From an uncultured Clostridia bacterium (GTDB taxonomy: Bacteria > Bacillota > Clostridia > Oscillospirales > Acutalibacteraceae), in assembly GCA_945912145.1 (NCBI GenBank), contig CAMEBF010000001.1, positions 62,001 through 126,000 of the forward strand: 64,000 nucleotides of DNA, written 5' to 3'. Positions 25,908 through 34,376 of the stretch are shown in pieces. Both the position numbers and the translations under genes were made by a program. Every line of letters begins with the position of its first letter. Position 1 is the first letter of the stretch. The notes under the pieces are model-generated. The model searched no databases and was not told the DNA's origin. It was given only the letters and a program-made list of their open reading frames with translations.

Positions 25908-26624
25908 TTATAAATTTGCGTCTCCTGCAACTCCGGGAATAATCAATCTGAGTGCATGCAAAATAGGATTGCCGTTGCTCATTGCAGAAGAAATATTTGC
26001 AATAATGCTTGTACCGTTTACCGCTAAATCTATAAGCGATTTCCCAATGTTTTTTTCGTCAAAAATGCTTTCGTTTTTATCTGTCTTCTTGATCTGTTCC
26101 TTTATGCTTTTTATGATCTTTTTTTTCGATTCTTCATCGGAAACCAAAGCAACCAACTCGATAAAATACTCAATTCTTATTTGTAAAATCTTGCTGTTGA
26201 ATTGGGTTGAAATATACCCACCCTTTTCCTCCACAAAATTCTGGATTTCAATGAGCAAATTCGGGTCAGGAATTGACATAATAATTTTTTGAGAATCTTT
26301 TTCATATCTTGCGTTTTGTAATAACGCAGCGAAAGAAATCTTCCAATCATATTCTATTGGGTATAATAATTGTTTTTTAACCTTTAAGGCTTTTACTCTC
26401 TGTTGGGTTATACACAATTCTTTGCTTATTAGATAGTCTGAAACAGAATTGTAGTCGAGATGTCCGTCCTCATAGGCATGCTTCTTTATTTCCCTGTCCA
26501 AGAAAAATGAGAACATAAGTAAATCCATGTCTGCTTTAGAAAAGGTTCCATAGTTTTTGTTGTAATAATGGGAAGCGATCTCATCAAACATGGCAGCCTT
26601 TTCTTCTATGGTCCAATCGTCCAT
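25908..26624 (-). CDS. Uncharacterised 238-aa protein downstream of the TIR gene
   Basis: The frame is AT-rich and encodes a mostly helical, charged protein (MDDWTIEEKAAMFDEIAS...). A C-terminal segment (SLIDLAVNGTSIIANISSAM, LHALRLIIPGVAG) is mildly hydrophobic. GAGAGG lies upstream of the ATG at 26624; upstream in-frame codons overlap the end of the TIR gene in another frame and are not used. I do not recognise a family. It lies 88 bp after the TIR gene on the same strand and 161 bp before the zinc-ribbon gene, consistent with a three-gene unit. Confidence 0.65.
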   Translation of the reverse strand: MDDWTIEEKAAMFDEIASHYYNKNYGTFSKADMDLLMFSFFLDREIKKHAYEDGHLDYNSVSDYLISKELCITQQRVKALKVKKQLLYPIEYDWKISFAALLQNARYEKDSQKIIMSIPDPNLLIEIQNFVEEKGGYISTQFNSKILQIRIEYFIELVALVSDEESKKKIIKSIKEQIKKTDKNESIFDEKNIGKSLIDLAVNGTSIIANISSAMSNGNPILHALRLIIPGVAGDANL

Positions 26625-26712
26625 TGTCGTCCTCTCACTTTCATGCTGACCGTATTTTGTTTTTTTGTCGTTTTTGGAAGGCTCCGCCTCTCGGCTGTGC
26701 TGTTGAGGAATG

Positions 26713-28857
26713 TTACCAATGTTTATCTTCATACGGCGTGTCGGCAACACCGTCCGCATTCAGTCTGCTGACCATGCGGTCGAGCGTGCCTTTCCACATT
26801 TTCTTGAACCATTCGGTGTGTCCGAACCATTTTACAAGTGTGGGACTGACAGCATAGTATGTTCGGATAAAGGCTCTGCCGTGCCATGTTTCGGCAAGCG
26901 TGTTATCACGATAGCGACGCAGCGTCCAGACTTCCGGGCAGTCATATGAATCGTAAACTGCCGTCGCGACATAACAACCGCCTCGTACCCCGTTCTTAAC
27001 AGTGCATTTATAAGTTGAATCGGAGGTCTTGCGAATATATGTTCCGTTATAGAGAACACCCTCTTGCCATTCGCCGGACTCTTCAGTATGGATACTTCCT
27101 GAATAATCAACAAATGTTCCGCGTCCGTTTCGTTTCCCGTCTCTTATTTCACCCTCATAATAAGCGTTTTCTTTAATAGTCTTATTATTGTTGTATTCAT
27201 AGGAGCGACCGCTTCCGTTAAGAAATTTGCCTTCGCGCCATTCGCCTCTCAGAATGCCTCCGATATTCCAGACAAATATACCTTCGCCATCTCTTTTTCC
27301 ATTTAAATAACGACCTTCAAAACGACCGTTCGGGTAATAATATGTTCCGGAACCGGACCAACAAAGATCATTTCTCCATTCGCCGTTCCATGTTCCTCCT
27401 TGAATCCAGGTAAGAGTGCCGTTTCCTGATTTTTGATTATTCAAAAAGCTTCCCTGGTAGACATCACCGTTCGCCCATGTATATATTCCTACACCGCTGC
27501 GAACACCGTTTGTCCAATTTCCTTCATAAATGTCGCCGTTTGTGAATGTGCATTTTCCATGACCGTGAGGAATATTCTTTACGGCTTCGCCGGTATAATA
27601 TCCCTCTTTCAGTTGAATTTCCCTCTCATTGCTATCTGCTTTTTTACAATATTCCTGCAATTTATCAGCAAGCTCATTGTTTGCAAAACGCAAGGCCTTC
27701 CGGTAATTGTTGCTATCGCGGAACGGCTGTTTGCTGTCGGCGAGATTCTCCTGTTTCCGGATGTGAAGTTCCGCCATCAGTTTGCCGAGATAGGCATCGG
27801 CATTTTCGGGATCCATATCCAGCACTTTTTCACAGTATTCGTCGGCGCTGCTCCAGTCTCCGTCTTCCAGAAACATAAAAGCACGTTTCAGCAACGGTGC
27901 AATTTGATTGTTGCCGCCGCTTACAAGGGTTTCTTTTACGACTGTTGTTTTCGGCATTTCCGACTGTGCAATTTTTTTGATTCCTCGTATCAGATCCTGC
28001 ATAAAGCCGAGCTTGGACATATCCTGTGCCTGCAAATGAGAAAACTCATCGGGCAGATCATACGGATCCATATCTTTATAGGCGGGGATCAGCATTTTTT
28101 TGCCGCCGCTCTGCTTCACAAGCGTCAGATAGCGCGACCATTCATTCTTGACCCAGACGGCATTAAAATACTCCGGCTTAGTACCAAGCACAACCATGAC
28201 CTTTGCGCTATTAAGTGCGGCGAATATGTACGGCTCATAGGCGGAGCCGAGCTTATCTTCCAGCGTGATGCGTGCAAAAAAGACCTTGAAGCCCTCCAGC
28301 GTGAGCTGATGATACAGGTCGTTCGCCAGAACGGAATCGGGCGTTCTTCTGCCGTTGTTATCCGTTTCTTTGTAGCAGATAAATACGTCGAACGGTTCTT
28401 CTTTTTGAGAAATCGCAAGGATGCCCTTTTGAATTTCGTTGATTGCCTTGGCCTCTTCCTCATAAATGGACTTCTGAGAGCCATCCGCATATTGCAAGGC
28501 GGACTGATAGTTGTCGTCGTCAAAGATCGAAGTGAACTGTGCACGGTTTACGGTCGGCACGCGTTTATGTGTAGCCGGATCCTCGATATATTCGATGCCG
28601 TAACGGCAAAGCACCAGCGACCAGTAGGCTTCCGCGTCGGTGTTGTCCTCGTTCAGAATCTGCTCGTAGATATTCATGGCCTTGTCATAGTCGTTGTTGC
28701 GGCGGAAATGATTCGCACGGTCATAGAGATTGGCACGCTTTTCGTTGCCGAGTTTTGGGATCGTTTGTTTGGTGCCGCAGTATTCGCAGACGGCAATACT
28801 TTCATTCTCGTTGATTTCCAATGTGCCGCCGCACATTTTACATTTGAATACAGCCAT
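26713..28857 (-). CDS. Zinc ribbon - TIR - MORN - CFI-box protein
   Basis: The 714-residue protein combines a zinc ribbon (Cys6, Cys9, Cys24, Cys27), a TPR-like stretch (~40-85) and a TIR domain (~155-275; FDVFICYKETD, YHQLTLEGFKVFFARITLED, AALNSAKVMVVLGTKPEYF). A second TPR-like part (~325-405) precedes roughly eight MORN repeats (~415-605; GDIYEGNWTNGVRSGVG, GRFEGRYLNGKRDGEGIF). A CFI-box domain closes the protein (627-714; GCYVATAVYDSYDCPEVWTL). TIR domains in bacteria often hydrolyse NAD or signal in anti-phage defence; MORN repeats bind membranes or partners. Promoter at 28908-28936 and AGAGGT before the ATG. Defence is one possibility; a housekeeping signalling role is equally open. Confidence 0.85.
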   Translation of the reverse strand: MAVFKCKMCGGTLEINENESIAVCEYCGTKQTIPKLGNEKRANLYDRANHFRRNNDYDKAMNIYEQILNEDNTDAEAYWSLVLCRYGIEYIEDPATHKRVPTVNRAQFTSIFDDDNYQSALQYADGSQKSIYEEEAKAINEIQKGILAISQKEEPFDVFICYKETDNNGRRTPDSVLANDLYHQLTLEGFKVFFARITLEDKLGSAYEPYIFAALNSAKVMVVLGTKPEYFNAVWVKNEWSRYLTLVKQSGGKKMLIPAYKDMDPYDLPDEFSHLQAQDMSKLGFMQDLIRGIKKIAQSEMPKTTVVKETLVSGGNNQIAPLLKRAFMFLEDGDWSSADEYCEKVLDMDPENADAYLGKLMAELHIRKQENLADSKQPFRDSNNYRKALRFANNELADKLQEYCKKADSNEREIQLKEGYYTGEAVKNIPHGHGKCTFTNGDIYEGNWTNGVRSGVGIYTWANGDVYQGSFLNNQKSGNGTLTWIQGGTWNGEWRNDLCWSGSGTYYYPNGRFEGRYLNGKRDGEGIFVWNIGGILRGEWREGKFLNGSGRSYEYNNNKTIKENAYYEGEIRDGKRNGRGTFVDYSGSIHTEESGEWQEGVLYNGTYIRKTSDSTYKCTVKNGVRGGCYVATAVYDSYDCPEVWTLRRYRDNTLAETWHGRAFIRTYYAVSPTLVKWFGHTEWFKKMWKGTLDRMVSRLNADGVADTPYEDKHW

Positions 28858-28907
28858 TGTATCAGTACCTCTATTTCATATTAAAAATGCGATTTTTCGA
28901 CAAAAAA

Positions 28908-28936
28908 AGAATAACATATTCATATGAGAATGTCAA
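28908..28936 (-). promoter_or_regulatory. Promoter of the TIR gene
   Basis: Minus-strand TTGACA (28931-28936), 17-bp spacer, TATTCT (28908-28913), about 50 bases before the ATG. Confidence 0.7.
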
Positions 28937-28998
28937 TATTTGTATTGATTCGACAATAGCTTTTTTAATTGGAGATGGAAAAATTTTTCGATTAAACC

Positions 28999-29027
28999 TT
29001 GATTTATAAGCCGTGAAACCGTATAAT
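28999..29027 (+). promoter_or_regulatory. Promoter of the MreB-like gene
   Basis: TTGATT (28999-29004), 17-bp spacer, TATAAT (29022-29027), divergent from the TIR gene promoter. Confidence 0.65.
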
Positions 29028-29058
29028 AGCTATCAGCAGCAGGAAAGGAGGAAGCGTT

Positions 29059-30072
29059 TTGACCGGGATTTGCATCGGGATTGATTTCGGGACGTCGAAT
29101 ATGACCGCCTATGTTGAGGGACGCGGCATCGTGTTTTCCCGTCCCGCCGTTGTGTCTTGCGACGCCTACACCGGCAAGATTCTCGCCGTGGGCGAGGAGG
29201 CTCTTGCGATGACGGGACGAACGCCGTCCTCCATCAAAATCATTCGTCCGTTCAGCGACGGCGTGGTGTCCGATTTCGACATCACGGCGGCAATGGTGCG
29301 TGATTTCACCGAGCAGTTCAGCCGTTTTTCCATTCTGAAGCCGAATATCATCGCCGGGGTGCCGTCGCAAATGACGGGGCTCGAAAAAAAGGCGATTTTC
29401 GATCTGCTTTCGATGTCGGGAGCCGGTCGCGTCTGCGTCATGGAGCACGCCTATGCGGCGGCATTGGGCGCGGATATTGCGTTTTCCCGTCCATGCGGTA
29501 CAATGATTCTTGACATCGGCGGCGGTACGGCGGACATCGCCGTGGTGACAATGGACAGCATCGCCGCATCGGAGACCGTCCGTTCGGCGTCGGAGAATTT
29601 TACGCAGGACATCATGCGCTATCTGCGGCGTGAACGCGATATTGAGGTCGGCTATCTGACGGCAGAGCACATCAAGCGCGTCATCGGCGGTGCGGTTGTC
29701 CGCAGCGAGGAGATCGCGCTTGTCTCAAAAGGCCGCAATGTCGTGACGGGCTCGCCGATCCATTTCGAGATTACCTCGACGGAGGTTTTCTGGGCGATCA
29801 AGGAGCACGTCGATCTGATCCTGTCCGGCGTGAAGAAGATTTTTTCGTCCGTTTCACCGGAGCTTTCCGCCGATATTTTTGAAAACGGCATCGTCCTGAC
29901 GGGTAACGGCTCTCTGCTCTACGGCATGGACGCCTTTTTAGAGAGCTCGACAGGCGTTCCCGTCCGCATTGCCAAAGAGCCGGGACTCTGCGTCGCCAAA
30001 GGCCTCGGCAAAGCCATGCACCACATCGGCAAACTCAAAAAAAGCGGCTATGAATTTTCGTATTTTGAATAA
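29059..30072 (+). CDS. MreB/Mbl-family actin-like protein
   Basis: The 337-residue protein has ICIGIDFGTSNMTAYVEGRG (phosphate 1), LDIGGGTADIAVV (phosphate 2) and GIVLTGNGSLLYGM (adenosine), with full MreB length. It starts at a TTG with AGGAAAGGAGG upstream. MreB-type filaments direct wall growth along the cell. No mreC or mreD is adjacent, so this is a stand-alone paralogue (mbl- or mreBH-like). Confidence 0.88.
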   Translation: MTGICIGIDFGTSNMTAYVEGRGIVFSRPAVVSCDAYTGKILAVGEEALAMTGRTPSSIKIIRPFSDGVVSDFDITAAMVRDFTEQFSRFSILKPNIIAGVPSQMTGLEKKAIFDLLSMSGAGRVCVMEHAYAAALGADIAFSRPCGTMILDIGGGTADIAVVTMDSIAASETVRSASENFTQDIMRYLRRERDIEVGYLTAEHIKRVIGGAVVRSEEIALVSKGRNVVTGSPIHFEITSTEVFWAIKEHVDLILSGVKKIFSSVSPELSADIFENGIVLTGNGSLLYGMDAFLESSTGVPVRIAKEPGLCVAKGLGKAMHHIGKLKKSGYEFSYFE

Positions 30073-30119
30073 TTCGGAATAAATATAATTTTGCATTCTG
30101 CATTCATCATTCTGCATGA

Positions 30120-31046
30120 TTATAGAATATCGTCCACCGTCTTTTTCAAAAAGGCGCAGGAGCTTACAAACAGTTCCCGCTCTTTTTCGGATAGTTCCAA
30201 TTCGACGGTATCGCTCAGTCCGGAACGGTTGATGACCGCCGGAACGCCGGTGAAAACGGAGTCGGTGCCGTACTGATTTTTCAGCAGCGCGGAGACGGTT
30301 ATGATGCTGTTTTCGTTGTTGAGAATGGCTTTGATGATGCGCACAAGCGCCATGCCGATGCCGTAATAGGTCGCGTTTTTCGCTTTGATGATTTCCTGCG
30401 CGGCGAATTTGACATCGTCGCCGATTTTTATAAGATCGCCGTAGTTTTGGCAGACGGAAAGGATCGGCTTCGTGCCGACACTGGCCTGCGACCACGGGAT
30501 CATCTCGCTGTCGCCGTGCTCGCCCATGACATAGGCATGAATGTTTTTCGGCGAAATGGTGAAGTAATGGCCGAGCAGATAGCGCAGTCTTGCAGTGTCA
30601 AGGCTCGTGCCGGTGCCGATGACCTGTCGGTGCGGAAAGCCCGACAGATGCCAGGTGATATGCGTCATGATGTCAACGGGATTCGTCGCGATGAGAAAAA
30701 TGCCGTGAAAGCCCGACCGCAGAACAGGCGTGACGATCGTCTCAAAAACGGCGGTGTTGCGTTTGAGCAGGTCGATCCGCGATTCGCCGGGCTTCTGATT
30801 GACGCCGGCGGCGATGACGATGATGTCCGCGTCGTGACAGTCGGAATAATCGCCGTGATAAATTTTCATTTCGGCAGGTGAAAAGGCAAGCGAGTGGTTG
30901 AGATCCATCGCTTCGCCTCTGGCTTTTTCCGTGTTCCGGTCAATGAGGACAAGCTCGTCGCACGCATTCTGATTGAGCAGGGCGTACGCGCAGCTCATGC
31001 CGACAAAGCCCGTGCCGACAACGGCCACTTTTTTATTATCATGCAT
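30120..31046 (-). CDS. ldh: L-lactate dehydrogenase
   Basis: The 308-residue enzyme has the Rossmann start VAVVGTGFVGMSCAYALLNQ, NPVDIMTHITW, GTGTSLDTARLRYLLG and the catalytic GEHGDSE. It regenerates NAD by reducing pyruvate to lactate during fermentation. AAGGAG precedes the ATG. It converges with the MreB-like gene; the 47-bp gap holds repeated ATTCTGCAT units. Confidence 0.94.
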   Translation of the reverse strand: MHDNKKVAVVGTGFVGMSCAYALLNQNACDELVLIDRNTEKARGEAMDLNHSLAFSPAEMKIYHGDYSDCHDADIIVIAAGVNQKPGESRIDLLKRNTAVFETIVTPVLRSGFHGIFLIATNPVDIMTHITWHLSGFPHRQVIGTGTSLDTARLRYLLGHYFTISPKNIHAYVMGEHGDSEMIPWSQASVGTKPILSVCQNYGDLIKIGDDVKFAAQEIIKAKNATYYGIGMALVRIIKAILNNENSIITVSALLKNQYGTDSVFTGVPAVINRSGLSDTVELELSEKERELFVSSCAFLKKTVDDIL

Positions 31047-31120
31047 AGCGTTGGCTCCTTTGTTTTTTTCTTATTGTCCGCGATAATCACCGTCTTTATC
31101 CATAGAAAATTCAAATGAAA

Positions 31121-31280
31121 AGTTAAAAGTGCAAAGTTCAAAGTTCAATGTCGGAAAAGGCTTCGCCTTTTGATTCATTATATTTGGTCAATCCGAATTT
31201 TTGTAAAGCGCGCCGCAGGCGTAAAAATTAAGCACGAAGTGCTTCCGAAATTGCACTTTGCACTTTGAACTTTGCTCATT
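31121..31280 (+). repeat. Palindromic intergenic repeat (full copy, orientation A)
   Basis: The ends carry related inverted repeats (TGCAAAGTTCAAAGTTCAAT on the left, CACTTTGCACTTTGAACTTT on the right). The inside holds an AAAAGGCTTCGCCTTTT hairpin, a GCGCGCCGCAGGCGT segment and an AAGCACGAAGTGCTTCCGAA hairpin. It sits between ldh and recD2 and has no coding sequence. Confidence 0.65.
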
Positions 31281-31332
31281 CAATAAAAGTATTGTCTTTT
31301 GTTGCGTTCGCATTGTATTTGAGAGGTTTATT

Positions 31333-33537
31333 ATGAAGCAGGAACCCGAGTACATTCAAATAACGGGAATTGTCGAGGAGATCGTCTTTCAGAATTCGAC
31401 GAATGCGTTCACCGTCATTGACGTCTCAAGCGGCGGCGAGCTCGTGACGGCGGTCGGTGAGCTGCCCGAAATCACCGTCGGCGAAAAGGTTGTGCTGACG
31501 GGCTCGTGGGATATGCATCAGAGTTTCGGTCGTCAGTTCCGCGTCATGCGCTTTGAGCGCTATATGCCCGATACGGCGGCGCAGTTTCTCAAGTACCTCT
31601 CATCGGGCGCGATCAAGGGCATCGGCCCGAAAACGGCGGCGTATATTGTCGAGCGTTTCGGCGATAATACCTTTAACGTGATCGAAAATGAGCCCGACCG
31701 CCTGACCTTTATCAAGGGAATTTCCAAAGACAAGGCGAAGCTGATCTCCGCCGAATTTAAAAAGCAGTTTGCCGTGAGAACGGTTATTTTAGGGCTCGAA
31801 AAATACGGACTGACACCGTCCGAATGTATCCGCATTTTCAAAAAGCTCGGTGTGAACGCCGTGGAGATTATCGAGGAGAACCCTTATATTCTCTGCGGAG
31901 ACGCCGAAATTATCTCGTTTGAACGCGCGGAAAAAATCGCCGGTCAGCTCCAAACACCGCCGATGCCCAAGCACCGTCTGCGCGCCGGGATTACGCATAT
32001 TATTCGCTATAATCTCGCGAACGGGCATACCTGCCTGCCGCGCAAAAAGGTATTGCCGCTCAGTTGCGAGCTGCTGAATGTGTCCGAAGACGAAGCAGAC
32101 GAATCGATCGATGAAATGATCCTCAATAAAATGCTCGTTTCGTTCCCGATGCATGAAAAAGAATTTCTCGCGCTGCCCGAGATTTATGCCGCAGAGCATA
32201 CGATTGCGGAAAAGCTTTCGCTCTTTTGTAAATTTTCGGCAAGCGATATGATGGCGGCGGACGACGAGATCGACCGCATTGAAAAAGAGAACAAAATCGC
32301 CTATGAGAGCCGCCAACGGGAGGCGATCCGGCTGTCGGCGCACGGCGGCGTGCTCGTGCTGACCGGCGGCCCCGGAACGGGCAAAACGACGGCGGTCAAG
32401 GGGATTATCCGCTTTTTTGAGCGGAAGAACATGGAGATTCTGCTGGCTGCACCGACGGGACGAGCCGCCAAGCGAATGTCCGAGCTGACGGGCTATGACG
32501 CCAAGACGATCCACCGGCTGCTCGAAGTCGAATGGGGCGACGGCGACAAGGTCACGTTCAAGCGCGATCATCTGAATCCTCTGGAAGCCGACGTGATTAT
32601 TCTTGACGAGGTTTCGATGGTGGACGTGCAGCTGTTCGCGCATTTTCTCGATGCCGTCCGTTTCGGCTGCCGATTGATTTTAGTCGGCGATTCCGATCAG
32701 TTGCCGGCTGTCGGCGCAGGCAATGTGCTCGGCGATATTATCGCGTCGGACGCCGTTCCCGTGGTGCGCCTGACCGAAATTTTCCGTCAGGCGAAGGAGA
32801 GCCTGATTGTTACCAACGCGCACGACGTGATTGAGGGCAAAATGCCCGTCCTCGATTCCCATAACAACGACTTCTTCTTTTTACAACGCGAGAATCCGCT
32901 GTCCGCTTCCGAGACTGTGGCAGGGCTTTGCACCGAACGGCTCCCAAAGGCGTACGGTTATTCGCCGACTGCCGATATCCAGGTGCTGTGTCCCTCCCGA
33001 AAGGGCGACTGCGGCACGATCAACCTGAACCGCCGTTTGCAGGCGGCGCTCAATCCGCCGGACGAGAAGAAAGCGGAATGCAAGGTCGCGGGACGGCTTT
33101 TCCGCTGCGGCGACAAGGTGATGCAGATCAAGAATAACTATGATATTCCTTGGTCAAAAGGTGCGGAATCCGGCTCGGGATTGTTCAACGGTGACATCGG
33201 CGTGATCGAGGAGATCAATCTCAAAAACGAATGTCTGCTTTTGTCGTTTGACGACGGCAAGGAGGTTACGTATCCGTTGGCATCGGCGTCGGAGCTTGAG
33301 CTCGCGTACGCCGTGACGGTGCATAAAAGTCAGGGTAGTGAATACGACGCCGTGATTATGCCGCTGTCGGACGCGCCACCGAAGCTGCTTTACCGCAATC
33401 TGCTCTATACCGCCATCACTCGTGCTAAGAAGCTGATGATTATCGTCGGCAGCAAAAGCCGGCTGGAACGTATGGTGGAAAACAACCGCCAGAACAAACG
33501 CTATTCGATGCTCAAGACCATGTTGGAACAAGAATAA
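31333..33537 (+). CDS. recD2: RecD2-type ATP-dependent DNA helicase
   Basis: The 734-residue superfamily 1B helicase has an N-terminal OB-like region and helix-hairpin-helix motifs (SSGAIKGIGPKTAAYIVERF). The helicase core shows Walker A GGPGTGKTTAV, Walker B IILDEVSMVD, GDSDQLPAVGAG and the C-terminal VHKSQGSEYDAV. RecD2 is a 5'-3' helicase involved in DNA repair and not part of RecBCD. GAGAGG before the ATG at 31333 sets the start; the in-frame codons from 31258 lie in the intergenic repeat. Confidence 0.95.
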   Translation: MKQEPEYIQITGIVEEIVFQNSTNAFTVIDVSSGGELVTAVGELPEITVGEKVVLTGSWDMHQSFGRQFRVMRFERYMPDTAAQFLKYLSSGAIKGIGPKTAAYIVERFGDNTFNVIENEPDRLTFIKGISKDKAKLISAEFKKQFAVRTVILGLEKYGLTPSECIRIFKKLGVNAVEIIEENPYILCGDAEIISFERAEKIAGQLQTPPMPKHRLRAGITHIIRYNLANGHTCLPRKKVLPLSCELLNVSEDEADESIDEMILNKMLVSFPMHEKEFLALPEIYAAEHTIAEKLSLFCKFSASDMMAADDEIDRIEKENKIAYESRQREAIRLSAHGGVLVLTGGPGTGKTTAVKGIIRFFERKNMEILLAAPTGRAAKRMSELTGYDAKTIHRLLEVEWGDGDKVTFKRDHLNPLEADVIILDEVSMVDVQLFAHFLDAVRFGCRLILVGDSDQLPAVGAGNVLGDIIASDAVPVVRLTEIFRQAKESLIVTNAHDVIEGKMPVLDSHNNDFFFLQRENPLSASETVAGLCTERLPKAYGYSPTADIQVLCPSRKGDCGTINLNRRLQAALNPPDEKKAECKVAGRLFRCGDKVMQIKNNYDIPWSKGAESGSGLFNGDIGVIEEINLKNECLLLSFDDGKEVTYPLASASELELAYAVTVHKSQGSEYDAVIMPLSDAPPKLLYRNLLYTAITRAKKLMIIVGSKSRLERMVENNRQNKRYSMLKTMLEQE

Positions 33538-33650
33538 TGCAGAATGAAGAATGCAGAATGCCGGATTAGCGCGCCGCAGGCATACAATCAAGCCCACAGG
33601 GCTTCCGAAATTATACATTGTACATTGTAAATTGTTAATTATACATTGAG
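33538..33650 (+). repeat. Palindromic intergenic repeat (variant copy)
   Basis: This copy keeps the GCGCGCCGCAGGCAT segment and an AAGCCCACAGGGCTTCCGAA hairpin. Its ends are different simple units (GAATGCAGAATG left, TTATACATTGTACATTG right). It lies between recD2 and the thioesterase gene. Confidence 0.6.
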
Positions 33651-33658
33651 GTGTTATT

Positions 33659-34051
33659 ATGACGCTTGAAGAAATCCGTAACTTTTTCAATAACGACCGG
33701 TTCGCGATGGGGATCGGCTGTCATATCGACGAGGCGGAGCCGGGACGGTCAGTCGTCAGTCTGAATGTGGAAGACCGCCATCTTAACGGAAACAATGTCG
33801 TGCAGGGCGGCGTGATGTTTACGCTTGCCGACATCGCCTGCGCCGTGGCAACCTGTGCCGACGGCACGATCAGCGTTTCTGCGGACGGCAGCATCAGCTA
33901 TTTCAGCGCTGCGAAGGGCAAAAAGCTCATCGCCGAAGCGACTGTCCTGAAAAAAGGGCGGACGCTCTCGTATGCTGAAGCGCTGATTACGGATGAAACG
34001 GGCAAAAAAATCGCCAAAGCGTCGTTTACGATGTGCCGCATTTCGGGCTGA
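33659..34051 (+). CDS. PaaI-type hotdog-fold thioesterase
   Basis: The 130-residue protein has the hotdog signature HLNGNNVVQGGVMFTLADIA followed by a strand-rich C-terminus (AEATVLKKGRTLSYAEALI), typical of the PaaI/phenylacetyl-CoA thioesterase group. It may act with IorAB-derived aryl-CoAs, but that link is only suggested by function, not by gene position. GAGGTG lies before the ATG. Confidence 0.85.
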   Translation: MTLEEIRNFFNNDRFAMGIGCHIDEAEPGRSVVSLNVEDRHLNGNNVVQGGVMFTLADIACAVATCADGTISVSADGSISYFSAAKGKKLIAEATVLKKGRTLSYAEALITDETGKKIAKASFTMCRISG

Positions 34052-34070
34052 TAAATTTTAGAGAAAACGC

Positions 34071-34099
34071 TTGACACGGTTTATCGATTGTGATAAACT
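34071..34099 (+). promoter_or_regulatory. valS promoter
   Basis: TTGACA (34071-34076), 17-bp spacer, TAAACT (34094-34099), upstream of the T-box leader. Confidence 0.75.
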
Positions 34100-34105
34100 G
34101 AAAAA

Positions 34106-34358
34106 ACAAATTGCAAATGCAATGAGGAAGAGGAGTAACGCAAAATGGCTGTTGCAGAGAGAGAGCGGTCGGTGAAAGCTCTCAGAGTCCATGCGTGAAG
34201 GTCGCTTCCTAAGCTTCGGAAAGAACGGCGAAAGCTCAGTAGAATCCGGCGTCAGCCCTCGTTACGGGCAATGAGTGCAGAGCTTCGGCTCTGAATCCAG
34301 GTGGTACCGCGGAGTTTCGGCTTCGTCCTGTTATGCAGGACGGAGCTTTATTTTTTAG
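34106..34358 (+). promoter_or_regulatory. T-box leader (tRNA-Val responsive) of valS
   Basis: The leader has a Stem I closed by AGGAAG (34125-34130) and CTTCCT (34205-34210). A GTC triplet at 34201-34203 is placed as the specifier codon for valine. The conserved T-box GGTGGTACCGCGG (about 34300-34312) is followed by a terminator (GCTTCGTCCTG/CAGGACGGAGC, then TTTATTTTTT, 34329-34356). Uncharged tRNA-Val should pair with the leader and favour the antiterminator, switching on valS. Confidence 0.92.
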
Positions 34359-34376
34359 TAAACGGAGGTTATCTTC

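Noticed and set aside
27433-28884. Plus-strand open frame of 483 codons
   Set aside because: Antisense shadow of the TIR/MORN gene, no ribosome site and no recognisable domain.
31121-33650. CRISPR array from repeated palindromes
   Set aside because: The copies are kilobases apart, separated by whole genes, and lack regular spacers or cas genes.
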